DNA of 64,000 nucleotides. Source: an uncultured Cytophagales bacterium. GTDB lineage: Bacteria > Bacteroidota > Bacteroidia > Cytophagales > Cyclobacteriaceae. Where the stretch lies: contig CAJXNP010000001.1 of the NCBI GenBank assembly GCA_913057175.1, forward strand, positions 434,001 to 498,000, read 5' to 3'. Shown here piece after piece: positions 19,110 to 27,600 of the stretch. The first letter of the stretch is position 1. Every line of letters begins with the position of its first letter. The position numbers and the translations under genes are program-made. A model generated the notes under the pieces. The model made no database searches. It was given only the letters and a program-made list of their open reading frames with translations, and was not told where the DNA came from.

Positions 19110-20084
19110 ATGAAAATATTCGATGTTATCATAATTGGCGCAGGTCCATGTGGACTCGCTTGCGGAATAGAAGCACAAAAGGAAAATCTGGACTACCTCA
19201 TCATTGATAAGGGTAATATTACCGAATCTGTCAGAAGATATCCGGTTAATATGGTTTTCTTCTCTACTTCAGAAAACATTGAAATCGGTGAAGTGCCATT
19301 CGTTTCAATGGGTATGAGACCCAACCGGACCGAAGCATTAAAATATTACAGAAAAGTTGTCGATCATTTTGATTTGCATCTACAGCTATTCACACTGGTT
19401 GATAATGTCACAAAAGAAAAGGACAATTTTGTGCTAACGACCAACAAGGGAACATGGAAAGCCAAAAAGCTCATTCTCGCCACGGGATATTATGATGTGC
19501 CAAAGTATCTGAAAATTCCCGGAGAAAACCTTCCGCATGTTAGCCACTATTATGATGAAGCATTCAAATACACCAAAACAAAGGCTGTCGTGGTCGGAGG
19601 TGCAAATTCAGCCATTGAGACAGCGCTTGATCTTTACCGGAATGGTGCGGAGGTTACCATCATCCACATCTATGATGGCCTGGACAGAAGAGCAAAGTAC
19701 TGGATCGTCCCCGATCTGGAAAACAGGATCAAAAAAAATGAAGTGAAGGCATACTTCAACACCGCTGTAAAGGAAATTGAAGAGGGCAAAATCACGATTG
19801 AAAATTTGCGCTCGAAAGAAACAAAAGAAATTGAAGCGGATTTTGTATTCCTTATGACCGGATACCGGCCTGATTCAGAATTCCTTCAAAAAATCGGTAT
19901 CGAACTGCAGGGAGAAAACCTCATTCCCAAACTCAACACAGAAACTTTTGAGTCAAACATCCCAGGGATCTACCTGGCTGGAAGCCTCATCGGAGGAGAA
20001 GAAACAGCAAAAGTATTTATCGAAAACGGACGGCTGCATGGAAAGCCCATTATTCAGGATATTCTTGCGAAGGTGAGAAGGTAG
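19110..20084 (+). CDS. ypdA: YpdA-family FAD/NAD(P)-dependent disulfide reductase
   Basis: A 324-residue two-dinucleotide-domain flavoprotein. The N-terminal FAD site is VIIIGAGPCGLACGIEA (residues 6-22); the NADPH site is AVVVGGANSAIETALDL (about residues 159-175); a second FAD motif GIYLAGSLIGGEE lies near the C-terminus. It resembles thioredoxin reductase but has no CxxC redox pair in the NADPH domain. That is the hallmark of YpdA/Bdr, the proposed bacillithiol-disulfide reductase. It is likely cytosolic and acts in low-molecular-weight thiol recycling; the substrate is inferred from the family. Eight bases after the stop a 7-bp repeat array begins. Confidence 0.85.
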   Translation: MKIFDVIIIGAGPCGLACGIEAQKENLDYLIIDKGNITESVRRYPVNMVFFSTSENIEIGEVPFVSMGMRPNRTEALKYYRKVVDHFDLHLQLFTLVDNVTKEKDNFVLTTNKGTWKAKKLILATGYYDVPKYLKIPGENLPHVSHYYDEAFKYTKTKAVVVGGANSAIETALDLYRNGAEVTIIHIYDGLDRRAKYWIVPDLENRIKKNEVKAYFNTAVKEIEEGKITIENLRSKETKEIEADFVFLMTGYRPDSEFLQKIGIELQGENLIPKLNTETFESNIPGIYLAGSLIGGEETAKVFIENGRLHGKPIIQDILAKVRR

Positions 20085-20092
20085 GTTTTTCT

Positions 20093-20134
20093 GGTTGCGG
20101 GTTGCTGGTTGCCGGTTGAGAGTTGCGGGTTGGA
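20093..20134 (+). repeat. heptanucleotide array after ypdA (6 units)
   Basis: Six contiguous 7-bp units: ggttgcg, ggttgct, ggttgcc, ggttgag, agttgcg, ggttgga. The array begins 8 bp after the ypdA-like stop codon, in the G/T-rich orientation relative to that gene. The same unit family appears after three other genes of this window. Confidence 0.85.
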
Positions 20135-20537
20135 ATTGGTTATCATCACATCAGGTTTATCTTTTAATTTTAACACTTTTTAACATTCCATCATAAAAGA
20201 AACCATATAAACCGACCTCATACAAAAATTTAAGGCATAGAATTTGTTTGATATTAACTCAAAAGGTAATTACAAGATCCTTCCGGAAAAGATTCTTTTA
20301 TCAACCTTTCTTTAGATCCTCGCACGGATTCAGCAATAACGATTTTTAAGGGACTGGGCATGTGTCCGAAAGTATGAAAAAGACAGGCCTTTTGCATGGT
20401 TTGATCACTCCTACACAAAGTAAAGCCGCACTAAAAATCATTATTGTTTTTCCGGGCTACCGATGAAAGATTCGGTCAATGTTCACAAAGGGTGAATTAC
20501 TTAACGTGTTTTTCTCACATTTCTTAATCTTACAAAA
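20135..20537. other. intergenic region upstream of the HU-like gene
   Basis: About 400 bp without a gene between the heptamer array and the HU-like gene. It is AT-rich with no long open frame. I see no clear hairpin, riboswitch or promoter consensus. Its length suggests the HU-like gene has a sizeable leader or regulatory region. Confidence 0.3.
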
Positions 20538-20924
20538 ATGTTAAAATTCAATATCGTACAGCGCAAAGATCCAAGGGATATCAGCGCTACACCAAAGTTT
20601 TATGCCACCATAAAAAAAGTACAGTCCATTGATTTGGATTATATCCCCAATGAGTTGGCGTCCAAATCATCCATCAGCAAAGGGGATGTCATGTCCATCA
20701 TCACCAACCTGATTGACCTTGTGCCCAAAGAATTGTCCATGGGCAGAACGGTGAATCTAGGAAAATTAGGGACTTTTTGGCTAAATGTTAACAGTCATGG
20801 ATATGAAAACCAGGAAGAGGTCAGCCCGGAAGCCATCAAAAAGGTGAATGTTCGGTTTAAACCATCCAATGTCATCAAAAACCTTTTGGGCTCATTAAAA
20901 TTTGAAAGGCTTGAATTCATTTGA
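20538..20924 (+). CDS. HU-like DNA-binding protein (Bacteroidota HU-HIG type)
   Basis: A 128-residue protein of the divergent histone-like family common in Bacteroidota. It opens with LKFNIVQRKDPRDISATPKFYA, has the HU core helix-strand region GDVMSIITNLIDLVPKELSMGRTVNLGKLGTFWL (a G-x-x-V-x-L-x-x-L-G-T-F motif like that of HU/IHF), and ends with VRFKPSNVIKNLL. It should be a small dimeric nucleoid protein that binds or bends DNA. The gene stands alone, with a strong intrinsic terminator 27 bp downstream. A 22-bp tandem repeat follows about 70 bp after the terminator. Confidence 0.85.
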   Translation: MLKFNIVQRKDPRDISATPKFYATIKKVQSIDLDYIPNELASKSSISKGDVMSIITNLIDLVPKELSMGRTVNLGKLGTFWLNVNSHGYENQEEVSPEAIKKVNVRFKPSNVIKNLLGSLKFERLEFI

Positions 20925-20950
20925 TCGATTATCCACGAGATGGTGCGAGT

Positions 20951-20977
20951 AGGCTGTTCGAAAGAGCAGCCTTTTTT
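20951..20977 (+). terminator. intrinsic terminator of the HU-like gene
   Basis: Stem aggctgttc (20951-20959), GAAA tetraloop (20960-20963), stem gagcagcct (20964-20972) with one G-U pair, followed by a six-T tract. A stable 9-bp hairpin with a GNRA loop and a U-tail is a textbook Rho-independent terminator. Confidence 0.9.
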
Positions 20978-21045
20978 ATGTTCTTTCCTGTTGAAGATGA
21001 TCAGGTATTAATATAAAATACGAACAAGAAGCCCAAAATACAAAA

Positions 21046-21155
21046 ACATTGTCCGCAAAACGCGCAAACATTATGCGCAAAGTGTTCAATCATTTACCGC
21101 AAAGTATTTCATCATTGTCCTCAAAGTGTTTCGTCATTATGCGGAAAACATCTAC
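21046..21155. repeat. five-copy 22-bp tandem repeat (iteron-like)
   Basis: Five direct, gap-free 22-bp units at 21046-21067, 21068-21089, 21090-21111, 21112-21133 and 21134-21155. The core is CATTRTSCGCAAAGTGTT; the first and last units are the most diverged. A 22-bp period is about two helical turns, so equivalent bases face the same side of the DNA. No frame runs through it as a plausible protein. Confidence 0.75.
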
Positions 21156-21277
21156 TGAGTTTAATAATCAAGATTTAGTTAAACAAACCATTTAAAAATA
21201 TCTATTAAATAACATGAAAACATACAGATAAAAGACTAAATCTTTCCAAAAAACGGTCACCCTATTTTAGGGATTGT

Positions 21278-21389
21278 CAACACGCAACTGGCAACTGGCA
21301 ACTCGCAACCAGCAACCCGCAACTTGCAACTCGCAACTCGCAACTCGCAACTCGCAACTGGCAACTGGCAACTCGCAACCCGCAACCCG
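21278..21389 (-). repeat. heptanucleotide array after gamma-carbonic anhydrase gene (16 units)
   Basis: Sixteen contiguous 7-bp units, written on the plus strand as caacNNg (caactgg, caactcg, caaccag, caacccg and so on) from 21278 to 21389. On the sense strand of the minus-strand gamma-CA gene they read as GGTTGCG-type units and start 3 bp after its stop codon. Internal near-duplicates (four successive caactcg) suggest copy-number change by slippage. Confidence 0.9.
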
Positions 21390-21392
21390 CCT

Positions 21393-21902
21393 CTACTTAA
21401 ACCACTTCGCATACTTAATATAGTTATTCGCCGTGCGGGCAAATACCTCTCTCATCTTGTCATCTACATCCTTCACTTTTTTGGCGGGAATGCCAGCATA
21501 AATGCTCCCTGGCTCGACCTTGGTACCTGTCAATACCACTGCTCCTGCTGCAATGATCGACCCCTCTCCTACAACAGCATCATCCATCACAATAGCACCC
21601 ATTCCGATCAACACATTGTCTTCCACCACACATCCGTGAACGATGGCATTGTGTGCAATGGAAACATTATTTCCGATAGTGGTACTGTATCTTTGGTAGG
21701 TGCAGTGAATGACCGCCCCATCCTGGATATTTGTGTTGTTTCCGATTCTAATGGTGTTGACGTCTCCGCGAACCACTGCATTAAACCAGACGCTGCAGTT
21801 ATCTCCCATCTCCACTTGTCCGACAACTGTTGCATTTTCCGCTAAAAAGCAATTCTCTCCAAATTTTGGTTCAACTCCTTCTACTGGTAATATGAGCGCC
21901 AT
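21393..21902 (-). CDS. gamma-class carbonic anhydrase-like left-handed beta-helix protein
   Basis: A 169-residue hexapeptide-repeat protein with I/V-G-x-N-x-x-I/V coils throughout (VGQVEMGDNCSVWFNAVVRGD, IRIGNNTNIQDGAVIH). Candidate zinc ligands are the His in GAVIHC and the two in SIAHNAIVHG, as in gamma-carbonic anhydrases of the YrdA/CaiE/PaaY group. Length and the C-terminal helix (DDKMREVFARTANNYIKYAKWF) fit the family. It is probably a cytosolic trimer; whether it is an active carbonic anhydrase or a related acyl-CoA thioesterase-like protein cannot be told. It is divergent from pabB over a 76-bp gap. Confidence 0.9.
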   Translation of the reverse strand: MALILPVEGVEPKFGENCFLAENATVVGQVEMGDNCSVWFNAVVRGDVNTIRIGNNTNIQDGAVIHCTYQRYSTTIGNNVSIAHNAIVHGCVVEDNVLIGMGAIVMDDAVVGEGSIIAAGAVVLTGTKVEPGSIYAGIPAKKVKDVDDKMREVFARTANNYIKYAKWFK

Positions 21903-21942
21903 AGTTATTTGTGTTTAATGATAGTATTTAATCGGCAATTTA

Positions 21943-21950
21943 TAATTTTG
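21943..21950 (+). promoter_or_regulatory. candidate -7 box upstream of pabB
   Basis: TAATTTTG at 21943-21950 matches the Bacteroidota TAnnTTTG -7 consensus and lies 28 bp before the TTG start of pabB. No convincing -33 TTG is seen at the expected distance, so this is a weak call. Confidence 0.3.
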
Positions 21951-21978
21951 CCGCTTCAAATGTTAATAATAATTCACA

Positions 21979-23253
21979 TTGCAAAAGATAAAAAAGACAA
22001 AAATCATAAACGATGAATTAATCCAAAAAATGCTCCTTTGGGCCACTCAGCATCCATACTTCTGCTATTTTAATCCCAATCGACATTTAAATCCTTATAG
22101 TACTTTTGAACATTTTTTATGTGTTGGAAGTCACGCCTCGGTCCGATCAAACGAATCAACATTTCATCATCTTCAAAACGAGTTAGAATCGGAAAAAAGA
22201 CATTTAATTGGCTACTTCAGCTACGAATTAAAGAATGAAACAAGTAATTTAAAAAGTAAAAATCCGGGAACAATCATTCCCTTTCACAGTGAGTTTTTTA
22301 CTCCCAAAACAATCATAAAATTTTCAGATGAATCCATTGATATTGAATCAGAATACGATCCTGAAAATATCTGGAAGGAAATCAATTCTATTGCATCACC
22401 GCCACAAACTTCATCTCAACCAATTGACATTCAATGCGACACATCAAAAGAAGAGTATGTTTCCAAATGTAAAAAGATCAAGGAAGATATTGTAAACGGG
22501 GAATACTATGAGCTAAACTACTGCATAGAATTCAAAGCTAAAAACTGCGAAATAAATCCCATTCAAAAATACCTGGACCTGAATGATCTTTCACCTATGC
22601 CTTTTTCCTGCCTCGGAAAATTCGATGACATCTATGTCCTCTGTGCCAGCCCGGAGAGATTTATCCGAAAAGATGGTCAAAAACTGGTTTCCCAGCCTAT
22701 CAAGGGAACTATCAGGAGGGGAAAGGACGAAACAGAAGACCAGCAATTAAGGACTATACTAAAAACAAGTCAAAAAGAATTGGCTGAAAACATGATGATC
22801 GTGGACCTGGTCCGAAATGACTTGAGTAAATGTTCCGTTCCGGGTTCGGTGAAAGTCGATGAATTTTTCGGTATTTATTCCTTCAAGCAAGTTCACCAAA
22901 TGATCTCCACCATTTCATCTACTGTAAAAGATGGAATTAAATCAACCGAAATCATTGACAATTCCTTTCCAATGGGTAGCATGACCGGCGCTCCAAAAAA
23001 AAGGGTAATGGAAGCCATCGATCAATATGAAAATAGTCAGAGGGGAATTTATTCGGGAAGTATCGGGTACTTTACTCCTGATGGGGATTTTGATTTTAAT
23101 GTGGTGATCCGAAGCATTATCTATGATCAAAAACACAAAAATTTATCCTTTCATGTGGGCAGTGCAATAACTTTTGATGCAGATCCTGAGTATGAATACG
23201 AAGAATGCCTGCTCAAGGCAAAAAGCATGATGGAAATATTATCCCGAGATTAG
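21979..23253 (+). CDS. pabB: aminodeoxychorismate synthase component I (PabB)
   Basis: A 424-residue chorismate-binding enzyme. Family motifs: PMPFSCLGKFDDIYVLCASPERFI, then PIKGTIRRG (residues 240-248), AENMMIVDLVRNDLSKCS, SFPMGSMTGAPKKRVMEAID and RGIYSGSIGYF. The Lys of PIKGT is the residue that distinguishes PabB from anthranilate synthase TrpE (PIAGT), where it forms a covalent intermediate with chorismate. It therefore should make 4-amino-4-deoxychorismate for folate with a PabA amidotransferase, which is not in this window. The start is taken as TTG at 21979 because the residues after it look like the normal N-terminus; the first in-frame ATG is at 22030. miaB follows after 81 bp. Confidence 0.87.
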   Translation: MQKIKKTKIINDELIQKMLLWATQHPYFCYFNPNRHLNPYSTFEHFLCVGSHASVRSNESTFHHLQNELESEKRHLIGYFSYELKNETSNLKSKNPGTIIPFHSEFFTPKTIIKFSDESIDIESEYDPENIWKEINSIASPPQTSSQPIDIQCDTSKEEYVSKCKKIKEDIVNGEYYELNYCIEFKAKNCEINPIQKYLDLNDLSPMPFSCLGKFDDIYVLCASPERFIRKDGQKLVSQPIKGTIRRGKDETEDQQLRTILKTSQKELAENMMIVDLVRNDLSKCSVPGSVKVDEFFGIYSFKQVHQMISTISSTVKDGIKSTEIIDNSFPMGSMTGAPKKRVMEAIDQYENSQRGIYSGSIGYFTPDGDFDFNVVIRSIIYDQKHKNLSFHVGSAITFDADPEYEYEECLLKAKSMMEILSRD

Positions 23254-23255
23254 GC

Positions 23256-23296
23256 TGACATAATGTCACAATTCCATTGAGATTTCTTTATATTTG
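23256..23296 (+). promoter_or_regulatory. palindrome plus candidate -7 box upstream of miaB
   Basis: A perfect inverted repeat tgacat-a-atgtca lies at 23256-23268, and TATATTTG (matching TAnnTTTG) lies at 23289-23296, 38 bp before the miaB start. The palindrome occupies roughly the place where the -33 element should be, and no TTG is found there. It could be an operator or an alternative upstream element. Confidence 0.45.
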
Positions 23297-23334
23297 CGGT
23301 TCGTAAAAATCAGAGCACAGGAAATAAACCTAAA

Positions 23335-24801
23335 ATGGCTGAAGATTTAATTCAAGATATTGGGATTTTGTCTGAAACAGAGACAGAGGCGTGTGAAACG
23401 GTTAAAGTTTCCAAAGACACTCATACCGGAAAGAGCCGGAAGTTGTATATCGAAAGTTACGGTTGTCAGATGAATTTTTCCGACAGCGAAATCGTCACTT
23501 CCATCCTTACTCAGGAAGGGTTTGACACTACTTCTGATTTTGAAGAGGCGGACGTTATTTTACTGAACACCTGTTCTATTCGCGATAAGGCAGAACAAAC
23601 TGTACGTAATCGCCTGAATAATTTCAATACCATTAAAAAACAAAACCCTGATGTGCTGGTCGGTGTGTTGGGATGCATGGCGGAGCGTCTGAAAAGCAAA
23701 TTACTGGAAGAAGAAAAGATTGTTGACCTCGTTGCAGGACCAGATGCATACCGGGACCTGCCTAATCTCGTCAAAAAAGTAGATGATGGCGATAAAGCCG
23801 TCAATACCTTTCTGAGCAGAGAGGAGACTTACGCAGACATCAGTCCGGTGCGATTAAATTCCAATGGAGTGACGGCTTTCATTTCCATTATGCGTGGTTG
23901 CGATAACATGTGTTCATTTTGTGTAGTGCCTTTTACCCGTGGCCGGGAAAGAAGCCGCGACCCGTATTCCATCGTGAATGAAGCAAAAGACTTGTTTAAC
24001 AAAGGATATCGGGAAGTTACCCTGTTGGGACAAAACGTTGATTCCTACAAATGGTCGCCAAATGAAGAGTTGAAAGGAAAGGCCCAGATAGAAAAAAGTG
24101 GTGAAGACAATGTTATCAATTTTGCTCAATTACTGGAAATGGTGGCTCTTGTTCATCCCGATCTGAGGATCAGGTTTTCAACATCTCATCCAAAAGATAT
24201 CACAGACGATGTCTTGTACACGATGAAGAAATACGAGAATATCTGTAAGTACATTCACTTACCAGCTCAGAGCGGTAATTCAAGGGTGTTGGAATTGATG
24301 AACCGAACCTATGACCGCGATTGGTACATGGAAAAAGTAGACGCGATAAGAGATATTCTGGGAAAAGAATGTGGAATTTCTTCTGATTGGATAGCCGGAT
24401 TTTGCTCCGAAACAGAGGAAGAACACAGCGATTCTATTTCTTTAATGGACTACGTACAATATGATTTTTCGTACATGTTTTACTACTCCGAAAGACCGGG
24501 TACATTGGCGGAGAAAAAATACAAAGACGATATTCCTCTAAACATCAAAAAAAGAAGACTACAGGAAATAATCGCCAAACAACAGGAAATATCCCTAAAC
24601 AGAAACAAACTCGACCTGAATAAGACCCACAAAGTTTTGATAGAGGGATATTCCAAACGATCAAACGAACATCTGCAGGGAAGAAATACCGCTAACAAAG
24701 TGGTCATATTCCCCAAACAAGACAAACAAATTGGCGAATATGTAAATGTATTCGTTAAGGATTGCAGCGCAGCAACCCTGTTTGGTGAAATTGCAGATTA
24801 A
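23335..24801 (+). CDS. miaB: tRNA (N6-isopentenyl-adenosine-37-C2) methylthiotransferase MiaB
   Basis: A 488-residue radical-SAM methylthiotransferase. The N-terminal MTTase domain has the three auxiliary-cluster cysteines C44 ([11 protein letters not shown]), C80 ([13 protein letters not shown]) and C114 ([11 protein letters not shown]). The radical-SAM cluster CxxxCxxC is C189, C193 and C196 ([22 protein letters not shown]). Further family motifs are LLGQNVDSY and [25 protein letters not shown]-binding domain ends the protein. It adds the 2-methylthio group to i6A37 of tRNAs. The stop lies 10 bp before the next gene, so it probably heads the operon that continues to secG. Confidence 0.97.
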   Translation: MAEDLIQDIGILSETETEACETVKVSKDTHTGKSRKLYIESYGCQMNFSDSEIVTSILTQEGFDTTSDFEEADVILLNTCSIRDKAEQTVRNRLNNFNTIKKQNPDVLVGVLGCMAERLKSKLLEEEKIVDLVAGPDAYRDLPNLVKKVDDGDKAVNTFLSREETYADISPVRLNSNGVTAFISIMRGCDNMCSFCVVPFTRGRERSRDPYSIVNEAKDLFNKGYREVTLLGQNVDSYKWSPNEELKGKAQIEKSGEDNVINFAQLLEMVALVHPDLRIRFSTSHPKDITDDVLYTMKKYENICKYIHLPAQSGNSRVLELMNRTYDRDWYMEKVDAIRDILGKECGISSDWIAGFCSETEEEHSDSISLMDYVQYDFSYMFYYSERPGTLAEKKYKDDIPLNIKKRRLQEIIAKQQEISLNRNKLDLNKTHKVLIEGYSKRSNEHLQGRNTANKVVIFPKQDKQIGEYVNVFVKDCSAATLFGEIAD

Positions 24802-24811
24802 AAGCAAATAC

Positions 24812-26098
24812 ATGACAGAATCTGATATACTTAGTATAAAACAACGATTTGGCATTATTGGCAATTCGCCTTCACTGAACCACGCCATTGAAGTTGCCTC
24901 CCAGGTTGCCCCTACCGACATGACCGTGTTAATTACCGGTGAAAGCGGTAGTGGAAAGGAATCATTCTCCAAAATCATCCACAGCCTCAGCCACCGAAAA
25001 CATGGGAAATTCATTGCAATTAACTGTGGAGCCATTCCTGAAGGGACGATCGATTCTGAGCTTTTTGGCCATGAAAAAGGTTCGTTTACTGGGGCTCATG
25101 AGTCACGCAAGGGATACTTTGAGGTTACTGATGGAGGCACGCTATTCCTGGATGAAATTGCTGAATTACCATTGGGAACACAAGCGCGTTTATTGAGAGT
25201 CCTGGAAAACGGCGAATTCATAAAAGTAGGTTCATCTAAGGTACAGAAAACAGACGTACGGGTAGTTGCTGCCACGAATGTCAACCTTTATGAAAATGTG
25301 CAAAACGGCAAATTCAGACAAGACCTGTATTATCGCCTGAGTACCGTGCCCATCTATGTACCTCCACTGCGTGAAAGAGGTGATGATGTAGCATTATTGT
25401 TCCGAAAATTTGCAACTGATTTCTCGGAGAAGTATAAAGTAAAGCCCATTTTCCTAACAGACGATGCTAAAGTAACGCTGGGGAAATACCGGTTTCCGGG
25501 GAATATCCGGCAGTTGAAAAACCTGGTTGAGCAAATATCAGCGCTGGAACTCGATCGCGAAATTACAGCTGAAAAACTGTACAAATATTTACCGGAGGAT
25601 TCCAACTACCTGCCAGCAATTTATAAACCTCCATTTGATGCAGAAAAGGGCGGAGATAATAAATTTTCTGAAAGAGAGCTTTTATATAAGGTGCTCTTTG
25701 AATTAAGGAAAGACGTAAGTGAGTTGAAAAAAGTGGTGTACGATTCTATTCATTCCGGGAATTGGGAGAATAACCACTTTGAAGAAAGAAACATAGAAAG
25801 AGAGCCCGTCAATTACGAAGAGGAGCAGGAACATGAAGAAATAAAAAATTTAAGCTCTCAGCCTTTCGTTTTAGAACCAAAGATAAAATCGTTAAGCGAC
25901 ATCGATTATGACAAAATAGAAGATATAGCTCATGAAACTGAAAGAGATGATTCTTTGTCGATCGAGAAAAAGGAAAAGGAATTGATCATCAAGGCACTGA
26001 GAAAAAACAATAATAAGAGGAAATATGCCGCAAAAGACCTGGGTATTTCCGAACGAACCTTGTATCGAAAAATCAAACAATACGGAATTAATGACTAA
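24812..26098 (+). CDS. sigma-54-dependent transcriptional activator, AAA+ and Fis-HTH, no receiver domain
   Basis: 429 residues from the ATG at 24812, 10 bp after miaB. An upstream in-frame ATG at 24746 would overlap miaB and add unconserved residues. The AAA+ domain has Walker A GESGSGKE (43-50), the sigma-54 contact loop GSFTGA (90-95) and Walker B LFLDE (111-115), followed by RQDLYYRLSTVPIYVPPLRER and the arginine-finger region. A linker rich in Glu precedes a Fis-type HTH at the C-terminus (RKYAAKDLGISERTLYRKIK). There is no N-terminal receiver, GAF or PAS domain, so it is either constitutive or controlled by level or a partner. Its last bases overlap the lptE start, which ties it to envelope genes. 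Confidence 0.93.
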   Translation: MTESDILSIKQRFGIIGNSPSLNHAIEVASQVAPTDMTVLITGESGSGKESFSKIIHSLSHRKHGKFIAINCGAIPEGTIDSELFGHEKGSFTGAHESRKGYFEVTDGGTLFLDEIAELPLGTQARLLRVLENGEFIKVGSSKVQKTDVRVVAATNVNLYENVQNGKFRQDLYYRLSTVPIYVPPLRERGDDVALLFRKFATDFSEKYKVKPIFLTDDAKVTLGKYRFPGNIRQLKNLVEQISALELDREITAEKLYKYLPEDSNYLPAIYKPPFDAEKGGDNKFSERELLYKVLFELRKDVSELKKVVYDSIHSGNWENNHFEERNIEREPVNYEEEQEHEEIKNLSSQPFVLEPKIKSLSDIDYDKIEDIAHETERDDSLSIEKKEKELIIKALRKNNNKRKYAAKDLGISERTLYRKIKQYGIND

Positions 26099-26621
26099 GT
26101 TTTTCGGATTTTTTATTCTAATATTTACCATGACCATCAGTGGGTGCGGAGTGTACTCCTTTACAGGTGCATCCATTCCTCCGGAGGTCAAAACCATTTC
26201 CATTCAGTTTTTTTTCGATGAAGTTGGAGCAGGCCCTCCTACATTAAGCCAACAATTTACGGAAGAACTCAGGGATTATTTCCAACAAAACACTACCTTA
26301 CAGTTGGTTGATTTTGGAGGAGATTGGCAGTTTGAAGGAAGCATTGTGGGCTATAGCACTAATCCATTGGCTGCCAGAGCCGGCGGAAGCGAAAGTTTTG
26401 AGGATGCAGATGTATCAGGACAGGAGCGTCTGCAAATCACCGTAAGTGTGTCCTTCATTAATTTATATGACGAAACAAAAGATTTTAACAGGTCATTTTC
26501 ATTTTACAGGGATTACGATCCACAACGTGAACCCTTGACAAGCAATGAACAGGAATTTGTGGATGAAATTTTAGAACAAATAGTATTAGATATTTTTAAC
26601 GCAACAGCTTCAGACTGGTAA
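26091..26621 (+). CDS. lptE: LPS-assembly lipoprotein LptE
   Basis: A 176-residue lipoprotein with start ATG at 26091, inside the last codons of the sigma-54 activator (8-bp overlap). The signal peptide ends in a lipobox, TISGC, followed by GVYSFTGASIPPEVKTISIQFF, the typical N-terminus of Bacteroidota LptE. A later segment FEGSIVGYSTNPLA and the strand QITVSVSFINLYD also fit. LptE plugs the LptD barrel in the outer membrane and guides LPS insertion. A longer reading from 26025 exists but would remove the signal peptide from the N-terminus. Confidence 0.88.
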   Translation: MTKFFGFFILIFTMTISGCGVYSFTGASIPPEVKTISIQFFFDEVGAGPPTLSQQFTEELRDYFQQNTTLQLVDFGGDWQFEGSIVGYSTNPLAARAGGSESFEDADVSGQERLQITVSVSFINLYDETKDFNRSFSFYRDYDPQREPLTSNEQEFVDEILEQIVLDIFNATASDW

Positions 26622-26632
26622 AAGAAATAATT

Positions 26633-27598
26633 GTGACTAAGAAAGAACTAAGCGATCTAATAGAAAATCTTGAAAACGGCAATTCAGTTGATTTAAACAA
26701 TCTGGAATCGCTTATCCGGGAATACCCCTACTTCCAAACCTTACACATTCTCTCCGCCAAAATTGCTTCGGATCTCGACAACGAAAATAAAAATGAGTTG
26801 ATCGGAAGAGCGGCCATCCATACATCCGACAGGGGAAATCTTAAGAACCTTATTGAAAACAATTTGGTTATTCCCAAAAAAGATCCGGTCGAATCTGCAA
26901 AAGAAGAACCTCAGGAGGAAATAAAAGAACCAGAAAAGACTGATGCGAAGGAGGAACCTGAACAAATAACGGCAGAGCTCCCAGCAGCCGAAGATGAACC
27001 TGCTGACGAGATCATTGCAGAAAATACTGACCCCAAGTCCAGCCAGGGCAGCAGCGGGTTATTCCAGGAAGTAATGCAAAATCTGGAAACTCTAAAATCA
27101 CTGCGGAAAAAGTACGAGTTTCTCGAGGAAATAGTGGAGGACACCAATCCAGAAAAAGAGGACTCAAACGAAAAGGATAAATCTGAAAAAAGTCGGAAGC
27201 CGAAAAAGAAAGAAAAGAAAAAAGCAACCAAATCGGTCATTTCAGAAGAAAAATCAGACAAGGACACAGAGTCTGGCAAAACACTTCTCAGTTCTTACGA
27301 GGAAGTTCCATTTAAGAAAATTGATCTTAATGAACAAAGTTTACTGATTGAAAGTTTTATAAAAAAAGAATCAGAGTTCAGCAATAAAAAACCTAAACTT
27401 GACTCAGAAAACAAAAAGGACCTTTCTCAACCAAGCACAACAATCAAAGATGATCTGATCAGCGAAAATCTTGCAGAAATAATGGTTGGACAAGGTAAAA
27501 GGGAAAAGGCAATAGACATTTATAAGAAATTAATTTGGAAATTTCCTCAAAAAAAGTCGTACTTTGCATCCCGAATTGAAGAAATAACAAATAATTAA
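26633..27598 (+). CDS. acidic, Lys/Glu-rich protein with C-terminal TPR-like helix pair
   Basis: A 321-residue soluble protein with a GTG start at 26633 (TKKELSDLIENLENG). Residues 1-85 are helical and look like a folded domain (LESLIREYPYFQTLHILSAKIASDL, a motif seen in Bacteroidota proteins of this locus). Residues 85-225 are low-complexity Glu/Lys/Pro with charged coiled-coil text. The C-terminal 50 residues (LAEIMVGQGKREKAIDIYKKLIWKFPQKKSYFASRIEEI) look like a single TPR unit. I cannot assign a function. The position between lptE (11 bp) and secG (2 bp) suggests an operon-linked envelope or export role. Confidence 0.75.
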   Translation: MTKKELSDLIENLENGNSVDLNNLESLIREYPYFQTLHILSAKIASDLDNENKNELIGRAAIHTSDRGNLKNLIENNLVIPKKDPVESAKEEPQEEIKEPEKTDAKEEPEQITAELPAAEDEPADEIIAENTDPKSSQGSSGLFQEVMQNLETLKSLRKKYEFLEEIVEDTNPEKEDSNEKDKSEKSRKPKKKEKKKATKSVISEEKSDKDTESGKTLLSSYEEVPFKKIDLNEQSLLIESFIKKESEFSNKKPKLDSENKKDLSQPSTTIKDDLISENLAEIMVGQGKREKAIDIYKKLIWKFPQKKSYFASRIEEITNN

Positions 27599-27600
27599 AT

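Noticed and set aside
21046-21155. 22-bp repeat as a CRISPR array
   Set aside because: The units are contiguous with no unique spacers, and no cas gene is present.
21257-21845. Frames on both strands running through the 21.28-21.39 kb array (for example repeated NSQLATR-type or VASC-type peptides)
   Set aside because: They are translations of the 7-bp repeat. Period 7 and 3 cycle every 21 bp, giving seven-residue peptide repeats without being genes.
24746-24811. Longer N-terminus for the sigma-54 activator and overlap with miaB
   Set aside because: The extra residues are the miaB TRAM region in another frame; the ATG at 24812 gives the normal family N-terminus.
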